Part shown: piece by piece, positions 14,135-15,723 of the stretch
How positions within the stretch are numbered: position 1 is the stretch's first letter
How the letters are laid out: each line of letters starts with the position of its first letter
Source of the DNA: Flavobacteriales bacterium UBA1112
GTDB lineage: Bacteria; Bacteroidota; Bacteroidia; Flavobacteriales_D; Sanyastnellaceae
NCBI GenBank assembly: GCA_002313415.1
Contig: DCBH01000064.1
Span: 1 to 15,723, forward strand
DNA length: 15,723 bases
Reading direction: 5' to 3'
Position numbers and translations under genes: made by a program
The notes under the pieces: model-generated
Seen by the model: only the letters and a program-made list of their open reading frames with translations
Database searches by the model: none
Told to the model about the DNA's origin: nothing

Positions 14135-15723
14135 ATGCACATGTATCAATATCAAACCAACTTAGGCATTTTCGTTGTTTGCTCTGTGGCATTGACCTTT
14201 TGGTCCTGTCAACAAGGAGCAAACGAGAATGTCAATTCAGCGCCGCTAAATGTCATTTACATCATGGCTGACGACCATGCCTATCAAGCTGTCAGCGCTT
14301 ACGGTTCTGATCTGGCAGAGTTGGCACCCACGCCGAACATAGATCGAATTGCTACCAACGGTGCGCGCATGGATCAAGTGTATTGCACAAATAGCATTTG
14401 CGGGCCCAGCAGATCGTCAATTCTGACGGGGCAATTCAGTCACGTCAATGGATTTTACAAAAATGTGGACGGGGGTGATTTCAATGGGGAGTTGCTGACT
14501 TTTCCCAAGGTGTTTCAACAGAATGGGTATGAAACGGCAGTCATTGGGAAGTGGCACCTCGGAACAACACCAACGGGATTTGATTATTCCAAGGTGCTGA
14601 TCAATTGGGGAGGTCAAGGAACGTATTTCAACCCTCAATTCTGTGTCAACGGCGTGGACACCTTGGTGGAGGAAACGAGGCACTCTACCAAAGTCATTGA
14701 AGACGATTGCATTGAATGGCTTTCTGAGAAACGGGATGCAGACAAACCATTCATGTTGCTTTATCAATTCAAGGCGCCTCACCGTGATTGGCGTCCCGAT
14801 TCGATGTACCACGAATTGTTCCAAGACATCGAATTTCCGACCCCAGCCAATTTCGATGATGACTACGACGGTAGGATTGCGGCCTCCGAAAACATGATGG
14901 AAATTGAAAATCACCTCAATCGCAGAGACATGAAACAGGTTCCACCGCCCGGCTTGACTCGTCGAGATTCGATGAGGTGGTTGGCATACGGGGACAAGGG
15001 ACAGTTTTGGACTCCCCACGACTCTTTGCAAGGGCGAGACCTCAAAAATTGGAAATACCAGACATACATCAAAGATTACCTCAGGTGCGTGGCCGGTGTA
15101 GATCGCGCCGTAGGTCGAGTTTTAGATTATTTAGAAGAAACGGGTTTGGATGAAAATACGGTGGTGGTTTACACCTCAGACCAAGGTTTTTATCTGGGTG
15201 AGCATGGATGGTTTGACAAGCGCTGGATGTATGAGGAGTCATTTAAAATGCCATTTGTCATTCAATGTCCTGGGGTCATTGATCCTGGAACGGAATCAGA
15301 CCACATGGCCATGAACATCGACTTTGGTCCGACTTTGCTTGACATGGCAGGCCTCGAAGTGCCGCAATCAATGCAAGGCCAAAGTTTTAAATCGGCATTC
15401 GATGGAGAAGAGAATGCTGGGCGGAGTGCCGTCTATTATCACTATTACGAGTATCCCATTTGGCACAAGGTTCAACCGCACTACGGAATCAAATCAGGAC
15501 CATACAAGCTGATGCATTTCTACTATTCCATGGACGAGTGGGAACTGTACGATTTGGATTCAGATCCAACGGAAATGAACAACATCTACGCGGAGGCTCC
15601 AGATACCCTTGTCATGCGTTTGAAAAAAGAGTTGATCGAATTGCAGAAAGAGTTTGGTGACGACCAAACCCTCGAGGAGATGAAGCTGATGACGGACACT
15701 GTAATTGCCCGAGTTTACAATGA
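14135..15723 (+). CDS. Sulfatase, N-acetylglucosamine-6-sulfatase-like (S1_11-type), cut by window end
   Basis: The start is ATG 14135 (a second in-frame ATG lies at 14141), 15 bases after the previous stop. The frame is open for 529 codons to the right edge with no stop; the tga in the last three bases is out of frame. The signal peptide ends in FWSC, an imperfect lipobox, so lipidation at Cys25 is likely but not sure. All catalytic features are present: Asp46-Asp47 (IYIMADDHAY), CGPSR with Cys89 (formylglycine precursor) and Arg93, IGKWHLG with Lys139 and His141, APHRDW, SDQG with Asp349-Gln350, and Lys362. The stretches QVYCTNSICGPSRSSILTG, SDQGFYLGEHGWFDKRW and YHYYEYP are those of bacterial mucin-desulfating/GlcNAc-6-sulfatases (SulfAtlas S1_11, assigned from memory). 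The product has nearly its expected length, so only a few C-terminal residues should be missing. It depends on FGE for activity, as the other two sulfatases do. Confidence 0.9.
   Translation, partial: MHMYQYQTNLGIFVVCSVALTFWSCQQGANENVNSAPLNVIYIMADDHAYQAVSAYGSDLAELAPTPNIDRIATNGARMDQVYCTNSICGPSRSSILTGQFSHVNGFYKNVDGGDFNGELLTFPKVFQQNGYETAVIGKWHLGTTPTGFDYSKVLINWGGQGTYFNPQFCVNGVDTLVEETRHSTKVIEDDCIEWLSEKRDADKPFMLLYQFKAPHRDWRPDSMYHELFQDIEFPTPANFDDDYDGRIAASENMMEIENHLNRRDMKQVPPPGLTRRDSMRWLAYGDKGQFWTPHDSLQGRDLKNWKYQTYIKDYLRCVAGVDRAVGRVLDYLEETGLDENTVVVYTSDQGFYLGEHGWFDKRWMYEESFKMPFVIQCPGVIDPGTESDHMAMNIDFGPTLLDMAGLEVPQSMQGQSFKSAFDGEENAGRSAVYYHYYEYPIWHKVQPHYGIKSGPYKLMHFYYSMDEWELYDLDSDPTEMNNIYAEAPDTLVMRLKKELIELQKEFGDDQTLEEMKLMTDTVIARVYN

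Noticed and set aside
14417..15031. Minus-strand open frame of 204 codons near the right edge
   Set aside because: It is antisense to the third sulfatase, whose catalytic motifs are unambiguous in the + frame; no recognisable protein features.
15721..15723. The final tga as stop codon of the third sulfatase
   Set aside because: The sulfatase frame from 14135 reads aat at 15719-15721 followed by ga, so tga is out of frame; the gene simply runs off the window and no frameshift is needed.

Overview
The window reads as a piece of a marine-type Bacteroidota genome, most likely order Flavobacteriales. The reasons are a type IX secretion (T9SS) C-terminal sorting domain on the protein at 1971-2936, the cysteine-rich 'CTNADACNY...GDSCDDGN' segment in the same protein, a C-terminal 'GDLDGDGVVGTLD' dockerin-like tail on the first gene, many lipoproteins, and genes that lack clear Shine-Dalgarno sites. 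The order-level placement rests on remembered motif habits, not on a marker gene. All eleven coding regions carry an N-terminal export signal (signal peptidase I or lipoprotein type). No RNA gene, mobile element or CRISPR array is visible.

Layout. A strong hairpin terminator (19-51) lies at the left edge, between an unseen rightward gene and the leftward gene 72-1892, which encodes a secreted right-handed beta-helix protein (polysaccharide-lyase or glycosidase-like). From the divergent spacer at 1893-1970 a rightward run of ten genes reaches the right edge. In order they are: a T9SS-secreted beta-sandwich (carbohydrate-binding-like) protein; an iduronate-2-sulfatase-like lipoprotein sulfatase; a second lipoprotein sulfatase (S1_16-like); a lipoprotein formylglycine-generating enzyme (FGE) with both catalytic cysteines; two consecutive, apparently paralogous outer-membrane beta-barrel proteins; a lipoprotein with an Ig-like plus glycan-binding-like architecture; a secreted protein with two beta-sandwich modules; a clan GH-A glycosidase; and a third sulfatase (N-acetylglucosamine-6-sulfatase/S1_11-like), cut by the window end. 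Most junctions are ATGA or TGATG/TAATG overlaps, so the run looks like one operon. The only real internal gap is 58 bases, before the first barrel gene.

How it fits together (inference). This looks like a degradation locus for a sulfated polysaccharide or glycoprotein glycan. Surface or secreted beta-sandwich proteins would capture the glycan. The beta-helix protein and the GH-A enzyme would cut it. Three sulfatases of different subfamilies would remove sulfates from different positions. The co-encoded FGE would convert each sulfatase's active-site cysteine to formylglycine. No SusC/SusD pair is present in the window. Two non-SusC beta-barrels and a binding lipoprotein sit where the uptake pair would be expected, and this is the most unusual aspect of the locus. 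No regulator and no cytoplasmic sugar-catabolism gene is in the window. The substrate cannot be read from the sequence.
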